Both the position numbers and the translations under genes were made by a program. DNA of 12,557 bases, from assembly GCA_900544945.1 (NCBI GenBank), contig UQXG01000059.1, positions 1-12,557 on the forward strand, written 5' to 3'. Under the pieces are notes generated by a model. That model saw only the letters and a program-made list of their open reading frames with translations. It ran no database searches and was not told the DNA's origin. The first letter of the stretch is position 1, and every line of letters begins with the position of its first letter. Shown piece after piece: positions 1 to 7,916 of the stretch. Source of the DNA: an uncultured Eubacteriales bacterium (GTDB taxonomy: Bacteria; Bacillota; Clostridia; Oscillospirales; Oscillospiraceae).

Positions 1-10
1 CTGAACTCCA

Positions 11-37
11 ATTAAAATCTTTAAAAAAGATTTTAAT
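11..37. terminator. AT-rich perfect inverted repeat downstream of the DUF3048 gene
   Basis: Two perfect 12-nt arms (11-22 and 26-37, ATTAAAATCTTT and its complement) are separated by AAA. The hairpin lies 12 bases past the stop of the minus-strand DUF3048 lipoprotein gene and is the first strong fold after the operon, so it may end or protect the 3' end of that transcript. It lacks the GC-rich stem and trailing T-run of a standard intrinsic terminator, and its base composition is unlike the GC-rich surroundings. The terminator role is inferred from position only. Confidence 0.35.
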
Positions 38-49
38 CAGGAAATAGTA

Positions 50-1153
50 TCAGTAATCCACAGAGGAATCCGCACCGACAATGGCAATGTAAGTATTGCC
101 CACACCGATTTCCAGATCCTGGGCGTCGTTGGTCAGGAAGTGGAAGGGTGCCTTGTCTCCGTCACAGCCCCAGACAATGGGGATGATCTTGCCGCCGTTG
201 GCGTAGTAGCCCGTGCCGCCGGCGTTAAAGTTTGCGTAGTGATAAATGCCCTCGTTGGTCACGTCGGCGAACATGACGATCACGTTGGTGAAGCTTTCCG
301 CCTCGTCGGTGATCTGGTCGTGCATCTCCTGGCCGTACTGGTTCCAGACGTACTTGCCGGTTTCGGTATTATAGATCATCTGGGTATCCTTCTTGGCCTG
401 CTTGTAGTTCAGGTGGATGGTGATGTCGGAGGCGTCCTCACCGGAAGCGGGGGTGCCGTCCTCGGTGAACCGGAAGCCGTAGTCCCGATCCAGGGTCTGG
501 GGCCAGCCCTGCTTCTCGGCGTACTCCTTGTAGCCCGCGCCGATGCCGAAGAGGCTGTTCTCCAGGCTGCGCTTGTACTCCTTATCCCGATAGGAGGTGG
601 TCACCTCCTGCATCACGTCCCAGGACTCGATGTTGAAGTTCTCGATACCACGATCCTTGGCATCGGCCAGAGCCGTGCTGGAGCCGCCGGCGTGACCCAG
701 AATCAGGTCATAGTGCTGAGCGATCTGGTTGAAAATAGGCCGGGTGGAACGGGTAGAGCCCATGGCCTTCACGCTTTCGATGTCGCTGAACAGAGCCAGG
801 CAGCGAACCACGTTGTTCATGTTGACGTACATCTCCATGACCACATCGGCCTGGGTCACACCCACATGGGGCAGGTTCTCCCGAAGATTGCTGACGGTGG
901 TGGCGTAAATACGGCCGGTAAAAGGTGCGTCCAGCAGCTGGCCGTTCACCGGGTTCCGATAGGCGGGCGGCTCGGTGGGCACCGTAGTGGGCTCGGCGGT
1001 AGGCTCCGCGGTGGTTTCCGCCGCAGTGACGGCAAGCTCCTCGGCGGCCTGGTCATTCTTCGCGGCCTCGGCGTTGCCCCGGCCTGGGATTAGCTTGCCG
1101 CAGCCGCCCAGCAGCATGGCCGCAGCCAATGTAAGCGCAAGAATTCTTTTCAT
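50..1153 (-). CDS. DUF3048 domain lipoprotein (YerB-like)
   Basis: A 367-residue secreted lipoprotein of the DUF3048/YerB family, whose biochemical role is not established. Residues 1-18 are a lipoprotein signal peptide ending in the lipobox LGGC (Cys18). Residues about 40-65 are a low-complexity Ala/Thr/Glu/Pro linker that probably spaces the domain from the membrane. The N-terminal DUF3048 domain covers about 67-190 and shows the family's SQAD-like segment (TQADVV, 100-105), the R-x-LALF strand (117-122), GSTRSTRP (132-139) and HAGGSS (154-159). The C-terminal subdomain covers about 220-367 and has GGTGYYANGGKIIPIVW near the end, as in other members. It is the last gene of the secA-pgeF-SBP series, 80 bp after the solute-binding protein. 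The start is supported by the signal peptide and an AAAGGA motif at 1164-1169, although the 10-nt spacing is a little long. I see no convincing promoter in the gap, so read-through from upstream is likely. Family assignment is firm. Confidence 0.9.
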   Translation of the reverse strand: MKRILALTLAAAMLLGGCGKLIPGRGNAEAAKNDQAAEELAVTAAETTAEPTAEPTTVPTEPPAYRNPVNGQLLDAPFTGRIYATTVSNLRENLPHVGVTQADVVMEMYVNMNNVVRCLALFSDIESVKAMGSTRSTRPIFNQIAQHYDLILGHAGGSSTALADAKDRGIENFNIESWDVMQEVTTSYRDKEYKRSLENSLFGIGAGYKEYAEKQGWPQTLDRDYGFRFTEDGTPASGEDASDITIHLNYKQAKKDTQMIYNTETGKYVWNQYGQEMHDQITDEAESFTNVIVMFADVTNEGIYHYANFNAGGTGYYANGGKIIPIVWGCDGDKAPFHFLTNDAQDLEIGVGNTYIAIVGADSSVDY

Positions 1154-1233
1154 ACTTACTATATCCTTTCCTTTTTTAGGAGAAACCCGAACTTTATCTG
1201 CCGGTAAAATCCGAGCTTTCCCTATTTTTTTGT

Positions 1234-2829
1234 TTACTCCCCAGTGTCCTCAATGAGGGCATCGGCCATGGTTTTGCCCATGGAATAATAGAACACGTTG
1301 TCCCGGGCAGGGTTCAGGTCCGGCAGCACGCCCCGGTGGGCGTAGACGTTGTAGTAGCCGAACATCATGGGGATGATCCGGCCGTCCTCGGCCAGCTTCT
1401 GGTAGAAGTTGTAGTAGTTGCCGCTGTCCTCCAATGCCTTCAGGCACATATTGTAGAGAATTTCGTGGGACATGCCCCCCCGGCTCATTTCGCCGTAGGG
1501 TCGGAAAAACTCCGTCAGATCCATGTCTGGGCTCAGCCGGGTCATGCCCAGGTACACATCGAAGTTGCCAGCCACGATGGTGTTCTTGTACAAGGTGCCG
1601 CCGCTTTCCAGGGTGGTGGCGGGCAGACCCAGAGCCGTCAGATTGGAGGCCAGATCCCGGGCAATCCGGGTGCGGGCGGAATCGTCGGAGTTCACCAGAA
1701 TCCGCAGCTCCTTGTCCGCGCCATCCTTCTGGGGAATCCGGTAGGCCGACAGCTTTTCGATGAACTTCAAGGGGTCATAGGCGTACTTGGCCGCCAGAGA
1801 TTTGCTGTAATAGGATTCCGTGGGGGCACAGGGCAGGGTCACAGGAGACACCAGGCCTTTGTAAGCCGATTCCGCTAAGCTCTCCCGGTCGATGCCGTAG
1901 GTCAGGAAGGTACGCAGGGTGCCGTCGTCAAAGTGCTCGGAATAGAGAATGTTGCAGCCCAGATAAATCATGTAGCCGCTCTCGATTTCCCACAGCTCAT
2001 AGTCGCACCGATATTCGGCGAAGGAGTCGCTCATAGGGTTGGTGCACACCACACTGACGGAATTGTCTCCGTTGAACTGGAAGGCATCACGCACCTCGGC
2101 GGTGGTACTCACGGCGGTCAGGTTGATGGTATTGTCCCGGGCAGGGATCTTCAGATCGCCGCACCACCAGTTGGGGTTGCGCTGAAGCACCGCGCCGCCG
2201 CTGCTCTCCACGAACACATAGGGGCCGCTGCCCGCAGGCGCTTCGGTCAGATTGGCAACCTCCGAGGCCTTCACAATGGGCACATCCAACAGAAGCGCCA
2301 GATTCTGATAGGCGGTATCCATCTGGAACAGAATACCGCCGTCCTCGGTCTCCTTCACTTCCAGCAGGTGCTTATAGAAGCGGTATTTATAGTAGTCGTT
2401 TTCCATGGCCTGCTTGTAGGAGGCCACCACGTCGCTGGCCGTCACCTTGCTTCCGTCGGAGAAGGTGGCGTTATCCTCTAAGTAGATCGTCCAGTTCCGG
2501 CTGTTGGTGGAAACCTTGTATTTCGAGCAGAGAATGGGGGTGGTGTTTTTCTTGCTGTCCACGGCAAACAGAGGCTGATACATGAGAGACATCAGCACCC
2601 GGTTGGTGTAGTCGCTGCCAAAAAGAGGATTCAGGGAGCGTTCCGGATAATAGGCCAGCACCAGGTTCTGGCTGTCCTCCGCTTCCTCCGTCACCACCGA
2701 TTCCTCGCCATCCATCAAAATGGCATCGCCGGTGGCCACATAGGCCTCGTTATGGATGGCTCTGCCGCAGCCGGAAAGAAGCCCGGTCATCAGGGCAAGG
2801 GTCAGCAGAAGGCACAGGCCTCGCTTCAT
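1234..2829 (-). CDS. Extracellular solute-binding lipoprotein, SBP_bac_5 (peptide/nickel/oligopeptide) family
   Basis: A 531-residue ABC-type solute-binding protein of family 5, the class that delivers peptides, nickel chelates or sugars to Opp/Dpp-type importers. Residues 1-21 form a lipoprotein signal with lipobox LSGC (Cys21), so it should be anchored on the outer face of the membrane. The family signature is visible after the acidic linker: SLNPLFGSDYTNRVLMSLMYQPLF (about 65-90), the WTIYLEDNATFSDGSKVTASDVVASY segment typical of cluster 5, and later RTFLTYGIDRESL. The length is normal. The ATG overlaps the upstream pgeF stop (ATGA at 2826-2829) and has GGAGGTG at 2835-2841, so the two are translationally coupled. 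No permease or ATPase genes accompany it here, so its transporter must be encoded elsewhere or it acts as a sensor or scavenger. The ligand cannot be told from sequence. Family assignment is firm; substrate is unknown. Confidence 0.88.
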   Translation of the reverse strand: MKRGLCLLLTLALMTGLLSGCGRAIHNEAYVATGDAILMDGEESVVTEEAEDSQNLVLAYYPERSLNPLFGSDYTNRVLMSLMYQPLFAVDSKKNTTPILCSKYKVSTNSRNWTIYLEDNATFSDGSKVTASDVVASYKQAMENDYYKYRFYKHLLEVKETEDGGILFQMDTAYQNLALLLDVPIVKASEVANLTEAPAGSGPYVFVESSGGAVLQRNPNWWCGDLKIPARDNTINLTAVSTTAEVRDAFQFNGDNSVSVVCTNPMSDSFAEYRCDYELWEIESGYMIYLGCNILYSEHFDDGTLRTFLTYGIDRESLAESAYKGLVSPVTLPCAPTESYYSKSLAAKYAYDPLKFIEKLSAYRIPQKDGADKELRILVNSDDSARTRIARDLASNLTALGLPATTLESGGTLYKNTIVAGNFDVYLGMTRLSPDMDLTEFFRPYGEMSRGGMSHEILYNMCLKALEDSGNYYNFYQKLAEDGRIIPMMFGYYNVYAHRGVLPDLNPARDNVFYYSMGKTMADALIEDTGE

Positions 2830-3626
2830 CTTCCCACCTCCTTGCAGGTAATCACCGCACCCTGGGAGCCCCGCTCCCCATGGCTTGCCCGGTGGGACCA
2901 GAACCGATCACACTGGCAGTAGGTGCACGCATCGCTGATTTCCATTTGGGTTACCCCCACCCGGTTCAGGCTCATGGCGTTGATCGCCTTCAAATCCAGG
3001 TGGTATTTGTCCTCCCGCTTCTCGATGAACTGCCGAACCTCCTCGCCGTAGGAGGCCAGCATAGCCTGGGGCACATCCTCGTCGGTTTCAAAATGGCACA
3101 GGCCAATGTTGGGGCCGATGGCCGCCCGGATATTTTCCGGCTTGCAGCCGAAATTCTCCACCATGGCCTTCACGGTCTTCGCACCGATTTTCTGGGCAGT
3201 ACCCCGCCAACCGGCGTGAGCCGCCCCCACCGCCCCGGTCACCGGGTCAAAAAACAGCATCGGGGTGCAGTCGGCGGTGAAGACCAGCAGCGTCACCTCC
3301 GGGGTATTCGTCACGAGAGCGTCGCACTCGGGGTAATCTTTGTGGCAGAAGCCCCGGCAATCCCGGTCGGTGACCACCCGGACGATATCCGAATGGGTCT
3401 GCCGGGTCATCACCAGCTTCTCCGGGTCAAAGCCCAGGGCACTTCCCAGCCGCCGGAGGTTTTCCACCACGTTTTCCATGGTATCCCCCCGTCCGTAGGC
3501 CAAGTTCAGGCTGGCCTGGGTGCCGGTGCTCACCCCGCCATAGCGGGTGGTGAAGCCGTGGGGGACGGAAATCCCCCCGGCGGTCAAAAATTCAACTTGG
3601 TTCATGCGTTTCGTTTCTATCGGCAT
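2826..3626 (-). CDS. pgeF: PgeF/YfiH-family laccase-domain enzyme (purine nucleoside phosphorylase-like; formerly 'polyphenol oxidase')
   Basis: A 266-residue cytoplasmic enzyme of the YfiH/YlmD/PgeF family. Characterised members are zinc enzymes that phosphorolyse or deaminate purine nucleosides, and E. coli PgeF hydrolyses misincorporated L-Ser from peptidoglycan precursors; which activity applies here cannot be told. The metal and catalytic residues are present: QTHS (His78), TADC (Cys120) and AAHAGWRG (His137). The N-terminal HGFTTRYGGVS and C-terminal TYC-x5-FWSHR motifs also match the family. The start at 3626 is chosen because GGAG at 3634-3637 is 7 nt upstream; a second Met at residue 8 has no ribosome site. 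The gene begins 37 bp after the secA stop and overlaps the next gene by 4 bp, so it is the middle of a tight operon. In other Firmicutes the family often sits near division genes, so the secA linkage is worth noting. Family assignment is firm. Confidence 0.9.
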   Translation of the reverse strand: MPIETKRMNQVEFLTAGGISVPHGFTTRYGGVSTGTQASLNLAYGRGDTMENVVENLRRLGSALGFDPEKLVMTRQTHSDIVRVVTDRDCRGFCHKDYPECDALVTNTPEVTLLVFTADCTPMLFFDPVTGAVGAAHAGWRGTAQKIGAKTVKAMVENFGCKPENIRAAIGPNIGLCHFETDEDVPQAMLASYGEEVRQFIEKREDKYHLDLKAINAMSLNRVGVTQMEISDACTYCQCDRFWSHRASHGERGSQGAVITCKEVGR

Positions 3627-3663
3627 TCCGCTTCTCCATAGGTTTCGCGAATTTGGATTGGGC

Positions 3664-6420
3664 TCAGTTCGCCAATTTATCCTTCTGCATACAGCACTTC
3701 TTGTACTTTTTGCCGCTGCCGCAGGGGCAGGGATCGTTGGGGCCGACCTTCTTGGCGGCGTTGCGCACGGGCTGCTTTTTCACGGTAGCCTCCCCGGAAC
3801 CGGCGGTGCCGGTCTCCTTGGCCACCTTCTCCCGCTTGACCTCCTGGGCAGGCCGCAGCTGCACCAGGAACATCCGGCGGATGGTCTCCTCCTTGATGGC
3901 CTGGATCATGGCCTGGAACATCTGGTAGCCCTCTTCCTTGTAGGCAATCACCGGGTCATGCTGGCCGTAGGCCCGCAGACCGATGCCCTGCTTCAGGTCG
4001 TCCATGGCATCGATGTTGTCCATCCAGTATTCGTCCACCACCCGGAGCATGACCACACGCTCCAGCTCCCGCATGATGGCGGGGGTGTAGGCCTTTTCCT
4101 TGGCATCGTAGGTGTTTTTGGCGATGTCCAGCACGATTTCCGCCACTTCGGCAGCGTGCTTGCCCAGCAGCTGATTGCCGCGGCCTTCCAGGGTGCCCTT
4201 GGCAAAGTAGATGCCCTCCATTGTGGCCGCCAGACGGCGCAGACCCTCCTCATCCGCCACGCCGCCGTTTGCGCTCAGCGCGTCGTTCACCGCGCCGGTG
4301 ACCACGTCGGACAGCATGGACATCATATTCTCCCGGAGGTCTTCCCCGTCCAGCACCTTCTGCCGCTGGGCGTAGATAACCTCACGCTGAGTGTTCATCA
4401 CGTCGTCGTATTCCAGAACGTTCTTTCTGGCCCGGAAGTTCCGGGATTCCACGTTCTTCTGGGCGTTTTCCACGGCGTTGGACAGAATTTTCGCGTCAAT
4501 GGGGGTGTCCTCGTCCAGACCCAGGGAATCCATCATCCCTACCACCTTGTCGGTTGCGAACAGCCGCATCAGGTCGTCCTGAAGGCTCAGGAAGAACCGG
4601 CTCTCGCCGGGGTCGCCCTGACGGCCGGAACGGCCTCGCAGCTGATTGTCAATTCGCCGGGACTCGTGACGCTCGGTGCCGATGATGTAAAGGCCGCCGG
4701 CGGCACGAACCTTCTCCGCCTCGTCGGCGATGGTCGCCTTGTACTTTTTCAGCAGCTGCTTGTACTGCTCCCGGACAGCCAGAATCTCCGGGTTGTCGGT
4801 TTCGGCGTAGGAATCCGCCTCCATGAGCAGCTCCTCAGGAAGGCCGGTTTTCGCCAGCTCCGCCTTGGCCAGGAAGTCCGCGTTGCCGCCCAGCATGATA
4901 TCCGTACCACGGCCGGCCATATTGGTGGCGATGGTCACCGCCCCGAATTTACCGGCCTGAGCCACGATCTGAGCCTCCTGCTCATGGTGCTTGGCGTTCA
5001 GGACGTTATGCGGGATGCCCTCCCGCTTGAGCATCTTGCTCAGCAGCTCGCTCTTTTCGATGGAAATGGTACCCACCAGCACGGGCTGGCCCTTTTCGTG
5101 GCAGGCCTTCACCTGCGCTACGATTGCCCGGTACTTGCCCGCCTCGTTCTTGTAGACCACATCGCTGTGATCCACCCGAATCACCGGCTTGTTGGTGGGA
5201 ATCTCCACCACGTCCAGGGAATAGATGGCGGCAAATTCCTCTTCCTCGGTCAGGGCGGTGCCGGTCATGCCGGAGAGCTTGTCATACAGCCGGAAGAAAT
5301 TCTGGAAGGTAATGGTAGCCAGAGTCTTGCTCTCGCTGGCAACGTTCACGCCCTCCTTGGCCTCAATGGCCTGGTGCAGGCCCTCGTTGTAGCGTCTGCC
5401 GTACATCAGCCGCCCGGTGAATTCATCCACAATGATGATTTCCCCGTCCTTGACCACATAGTCGATGTCCTTTTTCATCAGACCACGAGCCTTCATGGCC
5501 TGGTTGATGTGGTGAGCCAGGGTGGTATTCTCCGCGTCGGCCAGATTCTCCACGCCGAAGAACCGCTCGGCCTTGGCAATGCCCGCGGCGGTCAGGGACA
5601 CGGTGCGAGCCTTCTCATCCACGAAGTAGTCGCAGTCGTAGTCGTCGTGAACCTCCTTGTCCTCGGTTTTGGCGAAAACCTGCTTGCGCAAGGTGGAGAC
5701 AAACCGGTCGGCCATTTCATACAGCTGAGAGGAATCCTCTCCCTTGCCGGAAATGATCAGGGGAGTACGAGCCTCGTCGATTAAGATGGAGTCCACCTCG
5801 TCCACAATGGCAAAGGCATGACCCCGCTGAACAAGCTCCTGCTTGTAGATGGCCATATTGTCCCGGAGGTAGTCAAAGCCCAGCTCGTTGTTGGTACAGT
5901 AAGTAATGTCTGCGGCGTAGGCCTCTCTGCGTTCTGCCGGAGACATGCCCGGAATCACCAGGCCGATGGTCAGACCCATATAGCGGTAAACCTTGCCCAT
6001 CCACTCGGACTGGTATTTTGCCAGATAGTCGTTGACGGTGACCACATGGACACCCCGACCGTTCAGGGCATTCAGGTAGCAGGGCAGGATGGCAACCAGG
6101 GTTTTGCCCTCGCCGGTCTTCATCTCGGCAATCCGGCCCTGATGCAAAACGATGCCGCCGATGAGCTGCACCGGATAGGGCCGCATACCCAACACCCGGT
6201 CGGCAGCCTCCCGGATGGCCGCGAAGGCCTCAGGGAGCAGATCGTCCAGAGTCTCTCCCTTGTCCAGCCGCTGCTTGAACTCGGCGGTCTTTCCCCGGAG
6301 CTCTTCCTCGCTTAAATTTTTGTAGCTGTCCTCCAGAGCCAGAATTTTATCCACCGTGGGCTGGATTTTCTTCAGCTCCCGCTGGGAGCGGGTGCCGAAC
6401 AGTTTCTCAATAAGTCCCAT
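3664..6420 (-). CDS. secA: Preprotein translocase ATPase SecA
   Basis: SecA, 918 residues, is the motor ATPase that pushes unfolded preproteins through SecYEG. The start is set at 6420 (MGLIEKLFG) because AAAGGAG lies 6 nt upstream at 6427-6433 and SecA proteins begin this way; an in-frame ATG 19 codons further upstream lies in the structured leader and has no ribosome site. Visible motifs: Walker A GEGKT (103-107), DEVD box (207-210), SGMTGTALTEEEEF in the preprotein cross-linking/NBD1 region (383-396), TNMAGRGTDI (499-508) and QLRGRSGRQGD (593-603) in NBD2. The C-terminal zinc tail is complete: Cys898, Cys900, Cys909 and Cys910 in CPCGSGKKYKKCC, preceded by a Lys/Ala/Thr-rich linker. The length is slightly above the Bacillus form, mainly from an insert near 520-565 (ELAKTGLPEELL...) that is common in clostridial SecA. 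The usual partner prfB is absent; pgeF follows after 37 bp. Identification is certain. Confidence 0.98.
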   Translation of the reverse strand: MGLIEKLFGTRSQRELKKIQPTVDKILALEDSYKNLSEEELRGKTAEFKQRLDKGETLDDLLPEAFAAIREAADRVLGMRPYPVQLIGGIVLHQGRIAEMKTGEGKTLVAILPCYLNALNGRGVHVVTVNDYLAKYQSEWMGKVYRYMGLTIGLVIPGMSPAERREAYAADITYCTNNELGFDYLRDNMAIYKQELVQRGHAFAIVDEVDSILIDEARTPLIISGKGEDSSQLYEMADRFVSTLRKQVFAKTEDKEVHDDYDCDYFVDEKARTVSLTAAGIAKAERFFGVENLADAENTTLAHHINQAMKARGLMKKDIDYVVKDGEIIIVDEFTGRLMYGRRYNEGLHQAIEAKEGVNVASESKTLATITFQNFFRLYDKLSGMTGTALTEEEEFAAIYSLDVVEIPTNKPVIRVDHSDVVYKNEAGKYRAIVAQVKACHEKGQPVLVGTISIEKSELLSKMLKREGIPHNVLNAKHHEQEAQIVAQAGKFGAVTIATNMAGRGTDIMLGGNADFLAKAELAKTGLPEELLMEADSYAETDNPEILAVREQYKQLLKKYKATIADEAEKVRAAGGLYIIGTERHESRRIDNQLRGRSGRQGDPGESRFFLSLQDDLMRLFATDKVVGMMDSLGLDEDTPIDAKILSNAVENAQKNVESRNFRARKNVLEYDDVMNTQREVIYAQRQKVLDGEDLRENMMSMLSDVVTGAVNDALSANGGVADEEGLRRLAATMEGIYFAKGTLEGRGNQLLGKHAAEVAEIVLDIAKNTYDAKEKAYTPAIMRELERVVMLRVVDEYWMDNIDAMDDLKQGIGLRAYGQHDPVIAYKEEGYQMFQAMIQAIKEETIRRMFLVQLRPAQEVKREKVAKETGTAGSGEATVKKQPVRNAAKKVGPNDPCPCGSGKKYKKCCMQKDKLAN

Positions 6421-6426
6421 TGCAAT

Positions 6427-6433
6427 CTCCTTT
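6427..6433 (-). promoter_or_regulatory. secA ribosome binding site that fixes the start codon
   Basis: AAAGGAG on the minus strand, 6 nt before the ATG at 6418-6420. It supports the shorter 918-residue SecA over the 937-residue reading that would begin in the leader. Confidence 0.85.
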
Positions 6434-6443
6434 TGTGATGGCA

Positions 6444-6488
6444 GCATCGTGCAATCGCGTCTGCAAGCCGCAGGCAAATGCCCGATGC
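6444..6488 (-). promoter_or_regulatory. Foldable element in the secA 5' leader
   Basis: The leader between the promoter and the ribosome site contains a 6-bp closing stem (GCATCG at 6488-6483 with CGATGC at 6449-6444). It encloses two smaller hairpins, GGC-ATTT-GCC and CTGC-GGCTT-GCAG. The fold ends 10 nt before the AAAGGAG. This resembles a small multi-helix junction that could tune secA translation, as a secM-type or autogenous control might, but no known riboswitch consensus is recognised and chance folding in GC-rich sequence is possible. Confidence 0.3.
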
Positions 6489-6526
6489 CGCTCCGGTAGT
6501 AAGCCGATATAAGCCAATTTCAAGAT

Positions 6527-6535
6527 ATTATATCA
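6527..6535 (-). promoter_or_regulatory. Extended -10 promoter for secA operon
   Basis: On the minus strand TGA-TATAAT (6535-6527) is a perfect -10 hexamer with an extended TGN element. No good -35 is seen 16-18 nt upstream (TTTTCT is the best), which is usual for extended -10 promoters. Transcription would begin near 6520, giving a leader of about 100 nt before secA. Confidence 0.6.
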
Positions 6536-6594
6536 TAGTCAGCAGGAGAAGAAAAGTCGAAATTGTGAACAATCTTCCCATTCTTTCGCCAAAA

Positions 6595-7749
6595 TCATTG
6601 CACAGAAGCGAAAAAAGCAAGGATTTCGGATTTGCCCGCCTTCACGCTGCCCTGCTGAAAATCCGGCTTGCCGCCGCCTTTTCCGGACAAGGCCGCCGTC
6701 ATCTGTTTGCCCAGAGGCCGCAAGTCCTCGTCGTGAGAGGCCAGGCAGTAGCCGTAGCCCGTCTCGTCACTGCCGCTGAACACCGCCGCCCGGCCTCCGC
6801 AGACCCGGGCAATGGCGTCCGCCAGCTCCCGCAGACCCGTGCCGTCCAGGCCTTCCTCAAAGTGGAGCACGTTGCCCTGTCCGGCGTAGCTTTCGGCAGT
6901 CAGGGCAAAAATCTGCCGCTGCAAGCCGACGATTCTGAATTTCAGAGCCGCCAGCTGGTCGTTCATCCGCTGGGCAGCCAGACCGGTCTCCAGGATTTTC
7001 GCGGAAAAAGCCTGGGACACCAGCCGATTCTGGGCGTAAACCTCGCCGAGGAGCCGGAGTGCCTGGGCTCCGCAGGCCATCTCCATCCGGGTACCGCCCC
7101 GGAAATTCACCGCGCTGAACAGCTTCACCAGGCCGATTTCCCCGGTGGCCGCCACATGGGTACCGCAGCAGGCGCAGCAGTCAAAGCCCGGAATCTCCAC
7201 GATCCGCACCGGCCAGGAAAGCTGCTTCTTCGTCCGATAGGGTACCTTCGGCAGCTCCTCCCGGCTGGGATACCAGCAGCGGATGGGAAGGTTCTCCCAG
7301 ATCGCCTCATTGGCCTGCGCCTCGATTTCCTCCAGAGCCTCCTCCGGAACCACCCCGTCAAAATCGATGGTGGTCACATCCGCGCCCATGTGGAAGCCGG
7401 TGTTATGGTAACCATACCGCCGGTTGATAATGCCGGAAACGATGTGCTCGCCGCTGTGCTGCTGCATCCGCCGGAACCTGGCCTCCCAGTCGATGGTTCC
7501 CTCCACCGTCTGTCCCGGCTCCAGGGGGGCGGCGCAGTAGTGCGCCACCGTCTCCCCCCGCTCATGGGTATCCAGCACCCGGACGCCGCCAAGGACGCCG
7601 GTGTCTCCGGCCTGTCCGCCTCCCTCGGGGTAAAAGGCGGTGGCGTCCAGGGTAACGACAAAATAATCCTTCTCCGCCTGGCAGGACAAAACCTGCGCCC
7701 GGAAGGTTTTCAAATGGCTGTCTTCGTAATATAGTTTCCGTGTCTGCAT
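6595..7749 (-). CDS. Alanyl-tRNA editing protein, AlaX-L type with DHHA1 domain
   Basis: A 384-residue free-standing relative of the editing half of alanyl-tRNA synthetase, expected to hydrolyse Ser- or Gly-tRNA(Ala) in the cytoplasm. Residues 1-90 hold the AlaRS-like beta-barrel with FYPEGGGQAGDTG (39-51). The zinc site follows: HSGEH (His98, His102) and a Cys-rich CCACCGTH (191-198) giving Cys194 and His198 as the CxxxH pair. The C-terminus (about 270-384) is a DHHA1 domain with GGGKPDFQQG (358-367), the tRNA-binding signature shared with AlaRS, so this is the long AlaX class. No synthetase catalytic domain is present, so it is not a truncated alaS. The ATG has GGAGGT 5 nt upstream (7755-7760) and an excellent promoter. 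The TGA stop is 174 bp upstream of secA with no terminator visible between. The symbol is left blank because bacterial members are named inconsistently. Family assignment is firm; which amino acid it clears is not known. Confidence 0.9.
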   Translation of the reverse strand: MQTRKLYYEDSHLKTFRAQVLSCQAEKDYFVVTLDATAFYPEGGGQAGDTGVLGGVRVLDTHERGETVAHYCAAPLEPGQTVEGTIDWEARFRRMQQHSGEHIVSGIINRRYGYHNTGFHMGADVTTIDFDGVVPEEALEEIEAQANEAIWENLPIRCWYPSREELPKVPYRTKKQLSWPVRIVEIPGFDCCACCGTHVAATGEIGLVKLFSAVNFRGGTRMEMACGAQALRLLGEVYAQNRLVSQAFSAKILETGLAAQRMNDQLAALKFRIVGLQRQIFALTAESYAGQGNVLHFEEGLDGTGLRELADAIARVCGGRAAVFSGSDETGYGYCLASHDEDLRPLGKQMTAALSGKGGGKPDFQQGSVKAGKSEILAFFASVQ

Positions 7750-7788
7750 GGGATACCTCCGGATGATTTTAACTGAAATGGATGTATT

Positions 7789-7817
7789 ATTATAGCACGC
7801 TCCCGGCCGAAAAGCAA
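7789..7817 (-). promoter_or_regulatory. Sigma-A promoter for the AlaX-type gene
   Basis: On the minus strand TTGCTT (7817-7812) and TATAAT (7794-7789) are separated by exactly 17 nt, and TGC precedes the -10 as an extended element. Transcription would begin near 7782, about 33 nt before the start codon. Confidence 0.8.
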
Positions 7818-7890
7818 TCGTTTCTCCCGTTTACATAACACATACAAGAATTTTTTCCGGATTTTACTTCCCTTTTGCGGAAAATTGGTG

Positions 7891-7896
7891 TAGAAT
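7891..7896 (+). promoter_or_regulatory. Possible -10 element for the phospholipase C-like/MFS operon
   Basis: TAGAAT lies 32 bases before the chosen start codon, the right place for a -10 box, in the divergent gap with the AlaX promoter. No good -35 is found at the usual distance (TTCCCT at 17 nt). A 7-bp inverted repeat (TTTTCCG 7853-7859 with CGGAAAA 7878-7884) just upstream could be an operator. This is a weak call. Confidence 0.3.
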
Positions 7897-7916
7897 GAGG
7901 AAAATTGATTTCCCAT

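Noticed and set aside
3547..5784. Long plus-strand open frame (745 codons) opposite secA
   Set aside because: It is a shadow of secA, produced by GC-rich codon use. Its translation is rich in His, Leu, Gly and Val without domain motifs, and it lacks a ribosome site.
3664..6477. A 937-residue SecA starting at 6477
   Set aside because: The first 19 codons lie in the foldable leader and have no ribosome site; MGLIEKLFG at 6420 has AAAGGAG at the right spacing and matches the family N-terminus.
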